The translations under genes and the position numbers were made by a program. A DNA stretch of 64,000 bases from Hibiscus mutabilis (lineage: Eukaryota; Streptophyta; Magnoliopsida; Malvales; Malvaceae). The stretch is taken from the NCBI GenBank assembly GCA_019671005.1, contig CM033752.1, positions 744,001 to 808,000 of the forward strand. Reading direction: 5' to 3'. Under the pieces are notes generated by a model. That model saw only the letters and a program-made list of their open reading frames with translations. It was not told the DNA's origin and did not search any database. Below, in pieces: positions 34,340-45,468 of this stretch. The stretch's first letter is position 1. Every line of letters begins with the position of its first letter.

Positions 34340-35250
34340 TGTTAGAAAATGGGCGTTAATAATCCAAAGAAATAATAATAATAATCAGAAAAAAATAAAT
34401 ACGATAAAATTATTATTATATCGAATAGAACAAAGTAATTATAAAAACAATATTTGAAATATAAATTAAATATTAAAACAGTAAATTAGAACCGTTTACT
34501 TGTATCCGGTCAACAATTCGAATACAACAATAGAATGATCAACTGCAGTAGCACATATACAAATATCACGAACTAGAAGTTTGCCTTCTTCTATCACAAT
34601 GGAAAAAATAAAAACCAATTGCATTATGGTTTTTTAGAGAAAATAGGGAGAGTAGAGAAGAAATGCTCTTAGCTTGCAATGTTCGTTGAGTTTTGTTGTG
34701 TATTTTCTTCTTGCTTTAGCCTCTTTTTAGGCGAGCAAAGACAGAGTTCTAATCGCAACTGAACTCAAATTCAAAAAATAAGATATTATCTGATAAAATT
34801 TATTTAAATATAGATTATTCAGATTCAGAAAATCTATTTTGAATTTCAAATTATTTGACTGATTCTTGGATGAGGATTTTGGGCTAAAATTTTAAAAAGT
34901 TTATTGCTAAGCCTAACTAGTTTGAACATTCATGTTTGTCTATATGCAAAGCACAATCTTTAATAAGCTTATTCAACAATCTATTGGTTGCTTCTACTAT
35001 ATATACACCTCCTACACTTGGTCTCTAACTAATGTGGGATTCAAGCTTACTATTTCCTCACAATCTTTGTAAGCTGCCTACTTTGAGCATCAATTTCTCA
35101 TTTATTACTCAATCAATTTGAGCATATGAGATATCGTTTTAAAGATCTCATAGAGTAGAATATAAAGACGTAAATTCATGATTCAATTCTTCATCTTTAC
35201 CCATTGAAGATATGCCTCAAAGTTTCTATATTATCACAAAGTTTCCAACA
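34340..35250 (-). repeat. 5' LTR of the copia element
   Basis: Its outer end reads TTTCCAACA on the plus strand (TGTTGGAAA on the minus) and its inner end TGTTAGAAAA. It matches about 30370-31304. It includes a TATATATAC stretch near 35000 that could be the element's TATA region, transcribing away from LAZY1. Confidence 0.65.
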
Positions 35251-36110
35251 CAATTAAATGGAGTGGTTCCAAGTTGAAGGTGTTTGGGGTGGCTTTTGTC
35301 TGGATGCTACCGACATCTTCCTCCTCGGCTAGCTCCAACTTCCAAAGATGCTTGTGGGGTGTGTTAATGTATCAGAGTCTGCATCAGTGTGCGAATGGCG
35401 TCTTTTTCGATCCGAAATTCATACATGGCAGCAGGGAAAGCATCTCAGTGGCAAACTTCAATTGATAAAAAACATATTATCTTCCACGCCAGCATCAAGT
35501 GCAACTCCATGATAAGAATCATAAACCGTGTGTACGGCAATGCTAAGGTGACATCACTGCATGGGGAGCAGAGTTTTTCAATTTATTAAAGCTGCAAAAG
35601 AGCCGTATTATCAAGATCAATCTCAATAAGAAAAGAGGGAATGCAAACTAAAAGTTAAAACTTGCCTCTCTTAGGTCCCATATTGAGATGTCCATGTTTT
35701 CATCTATTCCGGAAGGCCGTAAATTCGAATGAACATAAATAACTTTCATGAATAAAACTATGCAAATGCATGATTATCATCTATCGGCAGTGCAGTCGAG
35801 CAATGTTGCAGTTTTCAGAATGACTCGACAATAAAATGGGGGCTCAGAAACCAATAATTGGAATTTGCAATGCTTAACATGTAGGCAAACCACAGCGACA
35901 CCAGGAGAATAGATGAGGAACTTTTCGAGGTATATACCTCGAGCATGTCCAACCATAAAGTTAAGTAAATTATCGAGTCCTCGTGGAGTCATTGTATATT
36001 TCCACCTGACATAGACAACATTCAAACAAAACTGTTCTCTTGTCGAACCAGTAATCATGGCACCACCCTACACAATTTACCTCGTAAAATAATTGTACAT
36101 GTAGTGTAGT
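35251..36110. other. Low-copy-looking sequence, gene fragment not identified
   Basis: This sequence is less AT-rich and lacks transposon motifs. An uninterrupted minus-strand ORF at 35777-36058 (begins MITGSTREQFCLNVVYVRW) and a minus-strand open stretch near 35470-35560 that can be read as IAVHTVYDSYHGVALDAG might be exons of an unidentified gene. I recognise no family and could not establish a splice model. Confidence 0.25.
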
Positions 36111-36571
36111 ACAGTATAAGGTTAGTCTGCCAAGACAGAAGTGAACGTGTACAAAGATTTTGTTGATTATCCATGTCCGTTACCATCATCTCATTTTAGG
36201 ACAGACACGTTGGACTCAAACAAGACATTTATCAATGGCTACCGCAAAACTTGCAAACATTCATGCAGCCATGCACCTACTCCAACAATGCATGTAATGC
36301 AGGACAGAGAAGATACCGCCAAATTGATTGTCGATGAATTACTCTCCAATTAGTCCACTTGATTGGATTGTGACAAAGAACAGCCAACCGAAATCTTGTA
36401 TTTTTCTACTTGTTTTTCTATACTCACATCTGTTACAGACCCTTCTAGCTGCCACTTGATCAATGCCTTTGTATACAACCCCATATCACCCCCTTTAACT
36501 CCTGTTCCACTCGATCGTCTCTATACATATGAACGCCAAAAGAGTTTGACGTCCAGCTCCTCAAAGCAAGA
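36111..36571 (+). promoter_or_regulatory. Probable promoter and 5' UTR of LAZY1
   Basis: This is the stretch immediately before the LAZY1 start codon. A TATA-like TATACATA lies near 36520, about 50 bp before the ATG. That is close for a plant TATA box with a 5' UTR, so the true start may be upstream. Short ORFs here (36141-36353, 36363-36575) could be upstream ORFs but show no domain. Confidence 0.3.
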
Positions 36572-39204
36572 ATGAAAATGAAGGTAAGTCTCCACTCTAT
36601 TCGATTCTTAGAATAGCATAAACATTTAAAATCCTGCTAAATTCACCCCTTGCTGTTGTCATTGCAGTTACTAGGATGGATGCGGCATAAGTTACGGCCA
36701 ACTAATATTGAACATTTCAAGGATTTCACAATTGGTATTCCAACTTTCTTGAAACAATCCACAAGCCATGCACGAGTCACATAAAAATCATCACTAGATC
36801 GGATCAGTGCAGTTGAAAACCATAATCAAGTCCCCTGTTCCCGCAAAATAATGCATTTTCCATCAGAGTCCATTGCACTCAACTCATCAAAGTTACTTAT
36901 AGTTCTAAACAGATAGATTATAAACCTAAAACAGAGGTTAAAATACGAATTCCTTCGACTATCAAAGCCTTAATACAGCAGCTACCTCTAGAGATGGGAC
37001 CACCAATCTTCATGGTCTCATGGCTATCTGATTATGCAGCAGTTAAAACTAAGTGCATCAAAATAAGTATGGGAACCAATCACTCTCATTACAGCCATGT
37101 AGACCCCTAAGGGTAGGGAATTGCTAGATAGGTTGAAATTAGACTTTAAAGCTTAAAAGAAAACTTGATATGTAATTATAAAGCACAACATGAAGTCCTT
37201 CCTTTGAAACCGTGTCTTATGTCCTAATCTTTGAACTCTGATTTCAGGGAACTACTGTGCATGTCTTTCTGCTCAGTCATCTCTCAATGATCAAGACTCG
37301 CATCCAAAATCAACATGTGGCTATGGATATGGATCCAAACCGGAATGTGAGAATTCCTTCACAGAATTTGAAGCCAAGGGGATAGAAGACAACTTTGGAG
37401 ATGAAACATCCGCTGTCATCTCAGGACTATTCCATGGCTTTCTCACCATTGGAACTCTAGGGTCCAAACCGATTATGAGTGAGCCGGTAACACCAACATT
37501 CACCACGCCTCTGGAGAATACAGTTGAAGAAAAAACTGAGGTGACCGAAAATTATCTTACGCTCATCAATGATGAACTGGAGAAGTTCCTTGAAGCTGAA
37601 GAACATGGTTCCAACGAATCATCAGGAAGGAATAGTCAGGATAGCACGATTACACTAAGTGGTAAGCCAATTCAAGAAGCCAATGCTCAAGATCATGGGA
37701 AGACAATCATGTGTCCACTCCAAGGATATCTGTTTGGGTCTTCAATTGAACTTGCAGAAACAAGGTTCGAGGCGAAGAAGGAAAAGGCATCACTTGCTGA
37801 ACTGTTCCACAGGACAAAAATTGCAGAAGAGAGTCCTTCGGAAAAATGTGGGAAAGAGGAGATGAACAAGCAAAACAATAAACCTGTCAAACATCTCATC
37901 AAGAAGATTCTGAAAAAGTCTCATGCTTCTTCAGGGGGTTCTATCACTTCTCCTAAAGAAACTAATTCTGCTGCAACCAAGAAAAAACTCCAAAAGGTGA
38001 GTTTTATGGGGCTACAATACACTTTCTATCATGATTTTCTTATCTCATTCCTTTGTCTGTTAAAGAAAAAGCAGTTAAGGACCTCAAGACGCAAATTTTA
38101 AATGTGATATCTCACTATCAAGAAATCCAAATATTGTTTGGTCCAGAAAAGTTCAACATAATTAATATTAGTGTCAGGAGCAGTAGGTGCGAAAACTCAT
38201 CTATGGCAATGCTAAAGCCATCATTCCCAGGCCTTAGATAATAAATCATTCTGTGAACAAAAAAAAAAGGATAATAAATCATTCACTGAGCATGAAGTCA
38301 AACATGGGCAAGTCGGAATCAGAGCATTTGAGTCCTAAAGTCTAGAAGTCATAACATTATATTTTTGACAAGTAGTGCAGATTATCTACAATACTTGCCA
38401 AAATTGTCTATAGTTAATGTATCTTCTTCCCGGCAATCAACATGGTCAAGCAGTATGTTCCTTTCTTCATATGCTGTTTTCGTTTTGCTCTTCTTATTAG
38501 ATTCCCAAAAGTTTCCTATCATTCTCTCCATTTATATCCTATATGAAAGCAGATTTAGATGGTAAGCCTTTTGCAAACCTTTTCAAACATTTTTAGAGGA
38601 GTTTTAATTGTCAATCAGTGTGGCTTGCAGGTCATGAAACTATTCCACAGAAAAGTCCACCCTGAAAGTTCCATTGCTGACAGAGAGTCTAAAAAATTGC
38701 ATAGGAAGAAGATGAATAATGCTCCTTATGCGGAAGACGAGTATAGTGATGGAGACCAGATTCAGCAACATAAAGACAACAAGTGGTTTCCTCAGGGATT
38801 AAGTTCAATGGCAGGACCCCGAGATTACAAGACCATCTCAGAACTGCCTAAACATGAGCTTGCTGACTGTACTGCTGCAAGTGCAAATGGGGAGCATTGG
38901 ATTAAAACAGATGCAGACTGTAAGTAAAACATAACCATGTTGGCCATTCAGATTAAAATCCATTGTTTGGAACGGTGGATCCCCATAAGAAAAAAAAAAA
39001 CCAAAAAACATAATTGGGTATATATTCATTAACCTTATACCAGGCATTCATTATTAACTGTAATGTTAACATACATATAATAGAAATACAGTGTATTTGA
39101 CTTTGCAATAGAGTAGTTGAGTAATTTGATTCATTTTTCTTTTCCTAATATATGTCTGACCATCATCTACTGCTGCCATTGTAGACTTGGTGTTGGAGCT
39201 GTAG
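36572..39204 (+). CDS. LAZY1: LAZY1-like gravitropism regulator (five coding exons, 378 aa)
   Basis: Exons are 36572-36583, 36668-36734, 37248-37996, 38631-38919 and 39185-39204. All introns are GT-AG and the joined frame is open, with TAG at 39202-39204. The product starts MKMKLLGWMRHKLRP; the second Met matches the canonical family start MKLLGWM. Landmarks in order are the N-terminal LLGWM block, the IGT-type motif (GLFHGFLTIGTLG, about residue 85), the acidic TEVTENYLTLINDELEKFL, CPLQGYLFGSSIEL, basic stretches (KHLIKKILKK, KKLHRKK) that could act as nuclear localisation signals, FHRKVHPESS, and the C-terminal WIKTDADYLVLEL. LAZY1 proteins act in shoot gravitropism and branch angle by steering asymmetric auxin transport, at the plasma membrane and in the nucleus; the conserved C-terminal motif binds RLD partners in the family. 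The tiny first and last coding exons are typical. It sits between a copia element and a Pack-MULE. Confidence 0.92.
37997..38630 (+). other. LAZY1 intron 3
   Basis: The intron begins GTGAGT and ends CTTGCAG. It contains no recognisable transposon. The 5' exon's frame runs on about 100 bp into the intron before a stop, which makes the ORF appear longer than the exon. Confidence 0.8.
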
Positions 39205-39560
39205 TGAAGAAACTGCAACAACTTTCTTATGGCTTTATAAATATCAAATGTAGCAATGAGTGTGATTGAGTGGTGGTGAGCTCAGTAGAAAAGAAGATGA
39301 CCTTTAGGAGGAATCCATCTTATCCTCCAGTGTGAAAAATAAAGAGTATGTTGTAGTTTTCCTACTTTGAAATGTGTGTTGTGTACAATCACTTTCCAGT
39401 CTCTTTCCTTCTAATTCTTGAGAATTCTCTGGTAAACGAGAGAAGCACTTGAAGCAAGTGCAAATCTTAATCTTATTAGTTATTATAGCTTTCTGAAAAA
39501 TATACTCAAAAAATTCCATAAGCCGGAAGGATTAGCATATATGCAATTAAAAAGAGTGGC
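39205..39560 (+). other. Probable LAZY1 3' UTR and downstream flank
   Basis: Non-coding sequence follows the LAZY1 stop codon. No clear poly-A signal can be assigned by eye. Confidence 0.4.
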
Positions 39561-39564
39561 AAAT

Positions 39565-39640
39565 AAGATCCACTAATTGACCTAATGGCTAAGGATGCTC
39601 ATATTGTCTCCATCTTATATATGTTCGAATCCCGGCACAA
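39565..39640 (+). ncRNA. tRNA-derived (SINE head-like) segment
   Basis: TTGACCTAATGG at 39577-39588 resembles an A box, and GTTCGAATCCC at 39623-39633 is a perfect B box, 34 bp apart. This is the pattern of the 5' end of a plant tRNA-derived SINE. No complete cloverleaf can be drawn and no SINE 3' end is evident, so it is probably a fragment. Confidence 0.45.
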
Positions 39641-40309
39641 GAATGTAATACAAAGTAGAGAACAAAAGGGTTCACAATGCATTACCCGCTGAGGTCAATA
39701 ATGAGCAACTTTAACCATTGACAAGATTTCATCATTCGTAACTTTGCATTCAACCAAAACATACAACCCCACCTGCTAAATACAACAGCTATTTATTCAC
39801 TACATTCATTCCCCCCCAAGCTATGCTTATGAAATACTATTCTAACAGAAACTGGAAAAAACCAAAAGAGCAAAAATTTAAGAGTTAAACCCTCAAAATC
39901 ATGAGATTTTAACGTTTTTAGAATTGAAGTTCAAATAAGGATAAGAAGAAACTTACTTCCAAGCAAGAGTAGTGACAAGTGGAGTTCTTTTGAAGTTAAA
40001 CATGCAAAAAAATCTGACTTTATAGTCGTTTCATTAAACTGGTTATGAGGCCGGCCTACGTCGGATATATTCTGAGGAGATTAATGTCAAAGGTTCGGAA
40101 TTTCTCGGACCCAACAAAGAAGAAGCCAAGTTGGGTGCAGAGAATTTTCTGTAATTATGGCTAAAAGTCAATATTAAGATTATATAAATGAAAAAGGTGA
40201 CTGATGACGGTGGACTGCGGTGGTCCGTGGCGCAGCAGACAGTGGCTGGACTAGTAGAAGATTTTTTTTTTTCTTCTTTTAAGCCTAAATTGCACAAATG
40301 ATCGCTTAA
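39641..40309. other. Intergenic DNA, no gene seen
   Basis: The sequence between the SINE-like segment and the Pack-MULE shows no recognised element. The minus-strand ORF at 40043-40297 has no domain. Confidence 0.5.
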
Positions 40310-40612
40310 TTGTTTAAAGGGTAAACTACATAAATGGTCTCCCGACTATACTCTAATATTTTTTTGTGCCCCCGACTATAAGAAGTTATAAAATAGTCCT
40401 CCAATTTAAAAAAATAACAAATTGATTTGACACTGTTAAAAATTTAACGGATGATGACATGATATAATTATATAATTAGCCCTCAAGTTCTATACTTATT
40501 TTAATTTGACCTTAATTCTAAAAAATAACCCACATAATTTTATTAAACTATCAATTTAGTCCCAATTCACCCTCAAGTTCCATTTTCCCTTTTCAAAAAC
40601 GATTTTTCGACC

Positions 40613-41593
40613 ATGGGTTTAGGAGCAGCAGTTAATTCGGTTTCTAGACAGATTTATTTGACATTCCCAGCTTACAATAGTTTCAAAGAAGAAGATGTTT
40701 CAAATTACTTCAGGTAAAGTCACTGGTTTTTTTAAAATTGTTGTTGTTTGAGTTTTAGTACTTATTATTCTGGGTTTAGTTTTGTTGCATTTGTGTATCC
40801 AGAGACAGTGAAGCTGATTTTAGCTCAAGGGAACCCGCATTTCTTTTGTGATTCTCGTTTGCTCGTTAAGCCTTACAAGGAGAAAAGGAAAGTCCAGGAG
40901 AAGTAAATGCTATTTTCAATCCTCTTTATTTGCATTATGTTACCTACTTTGATATGTAAGTGAATGTAATTTATCTAATTTATAAGAAGCAACAATTGGA
41001 ACGAGGGGAGTATTCGGCCTGCTCGAGTCCGTCTGTAGTTGATTCAAGGGAGCCATTCGATTTCCATCTCGGTTAGTATAACAAGGCCTTTTGTTCTTTC
41101 ATCTTGAATTTTGCTGCATTGTTGGTGAATTTCAAATTCGAAACTTATTTAGAATCGAAAATATTTTACAATACTCAAGAGATGCTGCTGAGAACAAAAT
41201 TGAAGGAGCAAGCTGATTTGCAGCAAGCCATTGAGCTTCAAGGAAGAAGTCTAATGAACTTGCAGTTGCTGGACTTAAAGAACCAGTACCAATCTGAGTT
41301 TCATCACAGTTTGTCCACCGGATCCTCTGTTCCTTCCCCGACTGTACCCCGTACTCCCAACAATCATGCACTTATTTTTCCAGCTGATGGCATCGATCCA
41401 GAAGTCCCCAAAGGTTAACTCTGACGTTGGTTCGATCACCATATAAACAAAGTTACCTTACTGTTCAATTTATTAGTATAGTTTACCCTTTTTTGTTGCA
41501 GAGAACGGCGGTTGCTCGATCCCTGCTGTTTTGAAGTTGGCTGCTGCTATAAAAGGCGATAAGCAAATGGAAGAAACTAATGGAGGAAAATGG
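40613..41593 (+). pseudogene. Captured fragment of a CCCH zinc-finger/RRM protein gene
   Basis: Five exon remnants with GT-AG introns are visible: 40613-40713, 40780-40902, 40987-41071, 41153-41413 and 41512 to about 41593. They read SRQIYLTFP then EEDVSNYF, FVAFVYPETVKLILAQG with CDSRLLVKPYKEK, LERGEYSACSSPSVVDSREP, EMLLRTKLKEQADLQQAIEL with GRSLMNLQLLDLKNQ and FPADGIDPEVPK, and ENGGCSIPA. This order matches the RRM and C-terminal half of plant CCCH zinc-finger proteins of the C3H18/C3H53 type; the CCCH finger itself is absent. The RRM segment carrying RNP1 between the first two pieces is missing, so an RNA-binding product is unlikely. Retained introns show DNA-level capture rather than retroposition. 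Confidence 0.82.
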
Positions 41594-41699
41594 AAACTTT
41601 TAGCAAGTGATATAAATCCAAAGAAAGAAAAAGTAGAAAGATTTTTGAAAAGGGGAAAATAGAAGATACGGGCGAGGACGAATGGTTTAGAAAATAGAG

Positions 41700-41755
41700 T
41701 ACTTGGCTCAGTGGTAGTAGCCTTTTAAATCCATGTAACTGGTTTGAATTGAAGA
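41700..41755 (+). ncRNA. tRNA-like A/B-box fragment inside the Pack-MULE
   Basis: TGGCTCAGTGG at 41704-41714 is a good A-box match and GGTTTGAATT at 41741-41750 a weak B box. It may be a SINE scrap or tRNA-derived piece picked up with the captured DNA. No cloverleaf forms. Confidence 0.3.
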
Positions 41756-42096
41756 ATTAAATGAGAGAAGAAATAGAAAAGAAGATGGACTAAATTGATA
41801 GATTATTAAAATTATGTGGGTTAATATTTTAGAATTAGGGTCAAATTAAAATAAGTTAAAACTTGAGGGCTAATTATGTAATTATATCAATTTATATTAA
41901 CTGACACATCATCAACCGTTAAATTTTTAATGGTATTGGACCAATTTGTTACTTTTTTTATGTCGGGGGACCAGTTTGTAACTTCTGATAGTCGGGGGAC
42001 GCAAAAAGAATTAGAGCATAGTCGGGGGACCATTTATGTAGTTTACCCTTGTTTAAATTAATCTATGGATATTAGTTTCAGAAATTACAAAATGAT

Positions 42097-43783
42097 AATT
42101 ATTTTTTTTGAATGGAAAGGGAAAAAAGCCTAGCTAATGTTTAGGCTTACAATATGCCGGACCAATAACATCACGTTGCAGCAAGGTGAACAAAACAGTC
42201 GGGGTGATCAAGCACGGTGATGGTATTGTGGAGAGGATTTGTAAGTTTAGCAAGCATATCGTCACCCTTGTTTGCTTCGCGCGGTACCCATTGAAAGTGA
42301 ACTGACCAGCTCTTTCGCGCCATAATGGCAATGGCTTATACAAGGGACAGTGAATTTAGTGACGCCTTCGATAAGCTTCAAAGCCTCCATACAATCTGAT
42401 TAGACTAGCAGGCTAGTCATACCCTCGCCCCAAGCTGGTTGCAGCCCTATGAGAATTGCCCATAATTCTTCTTGGAGTGGTGACACAATACCAATAGTTT
42501 TTGAAAACCAAATTTCCAGCCATCTCCCTAGTCACAGACGAGTCCACAAATATAGCCAATTCTGGTGGACATCGACACTCCTCCGTCAACGTTCAAACAA
42601 GGGTCGTTAAGGATCCTGAGTGGCCATTGTATAAGCGTGTTACCTGAGCTTGTGTGGGATTCTGGGATCGAGTTTGCATCATTATAATAACGTGACCATG
42701 TAAAGCTATGGCTCAAGACAAAATCAGTCTGATCATAGCTGCCAATAAAGACCAAATTGTTAATATTCTTCCATACATGCCACAATATAGAAATGAATAG
42801 GATATACCAAGGGTGATTATAGGTGGAGAATGGGATCTTACAAAGCATATTTTCTTGTAACTAGACCTGGAGAGGCTGTGTATAAAACGTCAGGGACAAA
42901 GTTAGGGAAATTAAATGCAACTAGAGAGGTTTTACAAACTCGTAGTCCCAAAGAATGTGGAGGACAGATTCGTCTGTCTCTTGGCAGCAGGGGCATGTCA
43001 GGTTGTTACCAATTAAACGACGAGTCATCAGGCGTTGTCTGTACACCAACCATATGAATAGTTGAAGACATTGTGGGACAAGGAGATGCCAGATACACTT
43101 CCAAATAGGTTATTGCACATCCCATGATGGCTTCGATAGATGAGTATATGCAAATTTTATCGAGAAGGTGTGTTTACTATCACGTCTCCAAATGCAAGAG
43201 TTTGATACATCCAGGAAATTAGAACATTTGATGCCCGCAATAAGCAAAACTACAAATTGAGTGAAAAACATAGAGAATTTTGCAAAGTCCCAGCTGCCAT
43301 CATTGGTGATAAAATCGGCAAAAGAAAAGTTTAACACAAGCGAGACATGTTGAAGTAGGCGGGTTTGCAAAGGCCCTAACGAAGGGATCCAAACATCATT
43401 CAGGAAGTTCACTGACTCACCGTTTCCAAGTGACCAAGCAATATTATCACGCAACAAGTCCCAAGAGTTTGCTATTGCACACTATAAAGGAGTCCATGAT
43501 CCTTTGCACACTGATAGTGGAAGAAGCTTATTCAAACCATACTTTTCACGCAAAAGAGTGACCCATAAAGAGCCCGTGTGAGTGACAAGAGAGTAGCCCA
43601 GCTTCAGGATGAAAGCGACATTAAAATTATGCAAGCAGCGTAAGCCGAGGCCCCCCAATTCCATAGGCTGGAAAACAGCCTCCCAATTAATCAAAGAGAG
43701 CTTGGGAACATGAGATGTCGAGCCCCATATAAGACGTCAGACTTTGGCTTTAATATCATTGCATACCTTCTTAGGGATGATCA
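42097..43783 (-). mobile_element. LINE-3, 3' fragment of an L1-type element
   Basis: This is a minus-strand LINE end with a poly-A tail visible as the plus-strand T-run at about 42099-42108. It carries the C-terminal RT/linker, zf-RVT and RNase H. Its upstream part is cut off at 43783 by the start of LTR D1 (TGTAACACC at 43784). The remainder of the LINE is not seen to the right within this window. Confidence 0.8.
42220..43783 (-). pseudogene. LINE-3 zf-RVT and RNase H remnants
   Basis: Minus-strand reading gives INWEAVFQPMELGGLGLRCL and LGYSLVTHTGSLWVTLLREK (43482-43694), the usual end of plant LINE RT. These are followed by WSLGNGESVNFLNDVWIP and a degenerate zf-RVT (43110-43457). RNase H begins near 42600 with LNDPCLNVDGGVS and continues in another frame with EELWAILIGLQPAWGEGMTS and PREANKGDDMLAKL near 42260. 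Frameshifts and stops make it inactive. Confidence 0.8.
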
Positions 43784-45468
43784 TGTAACACCTCGGTTTT
43801 GGGTCTAGCGGTTTTGAGGCTTGTTAAACGGTCTAGTGGACTGAGTTAGAGATTCGAGTCGGATTCGGGAGTAAATATTTTTCAGTGAGATATAAATATG
43901 GAAAATGGTTAAAAATCATGTTTTAATATATTTAAAATGTTGGTGAAATCAATTTTGGAAAATGGGCTTTGGAAGGGTGACATTTTGCTAGTGACCAAAA
44001 CGTAATTTTGGAAAACTATTTTTAAAGGTGACTAAAATGAAAAGGATCAAATTCTTAGAATCCTTAAGGAGCTATTTTACCAAAATTTTGCTGGTAATTT
44101 CTCCTTTCAATTAAGTCATTTTAACATGTGTTTTAAAAGATAAATAAAAGAGATTTTAGATATTAAAGTTAGTTATTTGGTTTTAAAGAAATTTGACGTA
44201 ACTTTTCTCTCCACTTCTTTTCTGCCAAACACTCTTATTTTCATCAAATCACAGAGGTGAGAGACTTGTTTCTTAATTCCTTGATTTGTAATTGATTCTT
44301 TATCTTTGATTTGCAAAACCTTATTGAAATCTTCTATTTTTCTAGCTTTAATCAATCAATTGAGGGAGAAATTACACAATAGAGGTAAGGTTCGTTCTTC
44401 TCCTCTATTGATGGTTCTTTATTGATATTCCCAAGTATTTGATCCTTGGTTTATGATTTATAATCTGATCTTGTGTTTTTATAATGATTAATTGGTTTAA
44501 TTGGGTGAAATTAATGAAATAGTGGAAGATCCAAATTAGATCTATTTTTCCAGCGTTGAGGATTGATTTTAAATATATATTGGATTTATTATATTGTTAA
44601 TAACTCGATTTTAGCAATGGAATCCCGAAACTCTTGAATCTCTAATTGTTTAGGTTGTTAGACTTGTGTTTTTGTGGAGTTGTGATGGCTGTGTAATTGC
44701 TAGAAGTATTTGGATGAATAATTCCTATTTTTAAGTGTTAATTGATGATTATAGAAGTGTTAGATTGATAGATTATGGCTGGGTTGTGTTTGGAAAGAGT
44801 TAGATGATGTTTTCGGTTGTTGTGGTTATGTAATTGTGAGAGGATTGTGGAAGTCCGTGAGGATTTGTAGTTGCAGTGTTTTGAATGCATTGAGATGCAT
44901 TAATCCTCTGTTGTAATGCGGTTAAAACAGGGGAGGTCGATCTGAGAGTGATCGGTGAAGCTTTGGAGGCTTCAAATGCTTGATTTCGCATCGGTAAATC
45001 GAGGTTTCGCGTATCGGTGAGTGAGAACGTGGATTCCAGCTTTGGAATGTTTTAGAAGTGTTTTGTGGGAGTTTAAAATGAGCTTGAAACGCTGGTTTAA
45101 ACTCAGAAGTAAGTATAACGTGGTTTTCTCTCTCGGTCGTGCTAGAATGAAATGGTTTTATGCATTTGTTTTGATTTACATTGTACCTACTATTTAAGCA
45201 TGTTTAAAAGTATGTGAGATACTGTTTTGAGCATGTAATGCTGAAGGATGCACATGGTAAGTGATCATTGTAAGTATATGGTTTTATACTTATGGTTTAA
45301 AGCATGGTTTGTTGCTTTGGAAAATGGCTTGGTTTAATGCTTGAAAAAAACAGTGAGGCATATGGTAAATGGTTAATTATATTGACAAGTGATGTGGTTT
45401 AAAAATTGTTATCGGATATAGTTGGACGGCCATAGGATTGATAGTGCACTATAATAAGTCGCCTTGGA
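43784..45468 (+). repeat. Long LTR D1, first part
   Basis: It begins TGTAACACCTCGGTTTTGGG inside LINE-3. It is collinear, with considerable divergence, with the 5' LTR of element H (57984-59700); both share a GGTGACTAAA block, an AAGGAGCTATTTKACCAAA block and GTGCACTATAATAAG. It is interrupted at 45469 by the LTR of a B-family element and resumes at 57084. No PBS or internal region is attached, so it could be a solo LTR. Confidence 0.7.

Larger units (their letters stand above)
30281..35250 (-). mobile_element. Decayed Ty1/copia retrotransposon, minus orientation
   Basis: Direct repeats flank a coding ruin: the right LTR 34340-35250 and the left LTR about 30281-31304. On the minus strand the right LTR begins TGTTGGAAAC, a classic copia LTR start. 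A purine-rich GTGGGAGAT on the minus strand lies just inside the left LTR as the expected PPT. Inside, gag, integrase and RNase H motifs occur in copia order from right to left. The two LTRs differ by many changes and a roughly 95-bp block present only in the left, so this is an old insertion. It ends 1.3 kb upstream of the LAZY1 start codon. Confidence 0.75.
40319..42048 (+). mobile_element. Pack-MULE (Mutator-like element with captured gene exons)
   Basis: The element is bounded by a perfect 9-bp target duplication TTGTTTAAA (40310-40318 and 42049-42057), the Mutator signature. It starts GGGTAAACTACATAAATGG and ends with the inverted CCATTTATGTAGTTTACCC. The inverted ends extend to about 250 bp (40319-40570 against 41790-42048) with scattered differences and repeated GTCGGGGGACC-like words. 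No transposase is present. The interior holds exon-intron pieces of a CCCH/RRM gene. Pack-MULEs are mobilised by transposase from autonomous relatives. The intact target duplication indicates a fairly recent insertion. Confidence 0.9.

Noticed and set aside
37659..37902. Alternative ORFs on both strands within LAZY1 exon 3
   Set aside because: They overlap the conserved LAZY1 frame and show no domain.
40613..41593. Functional CCCH-type gene
   Set aside because: It lacks the CCCH finger and part of the RRM, and is bounded by MULE ends with a target duplication, so it is a captured fragment.
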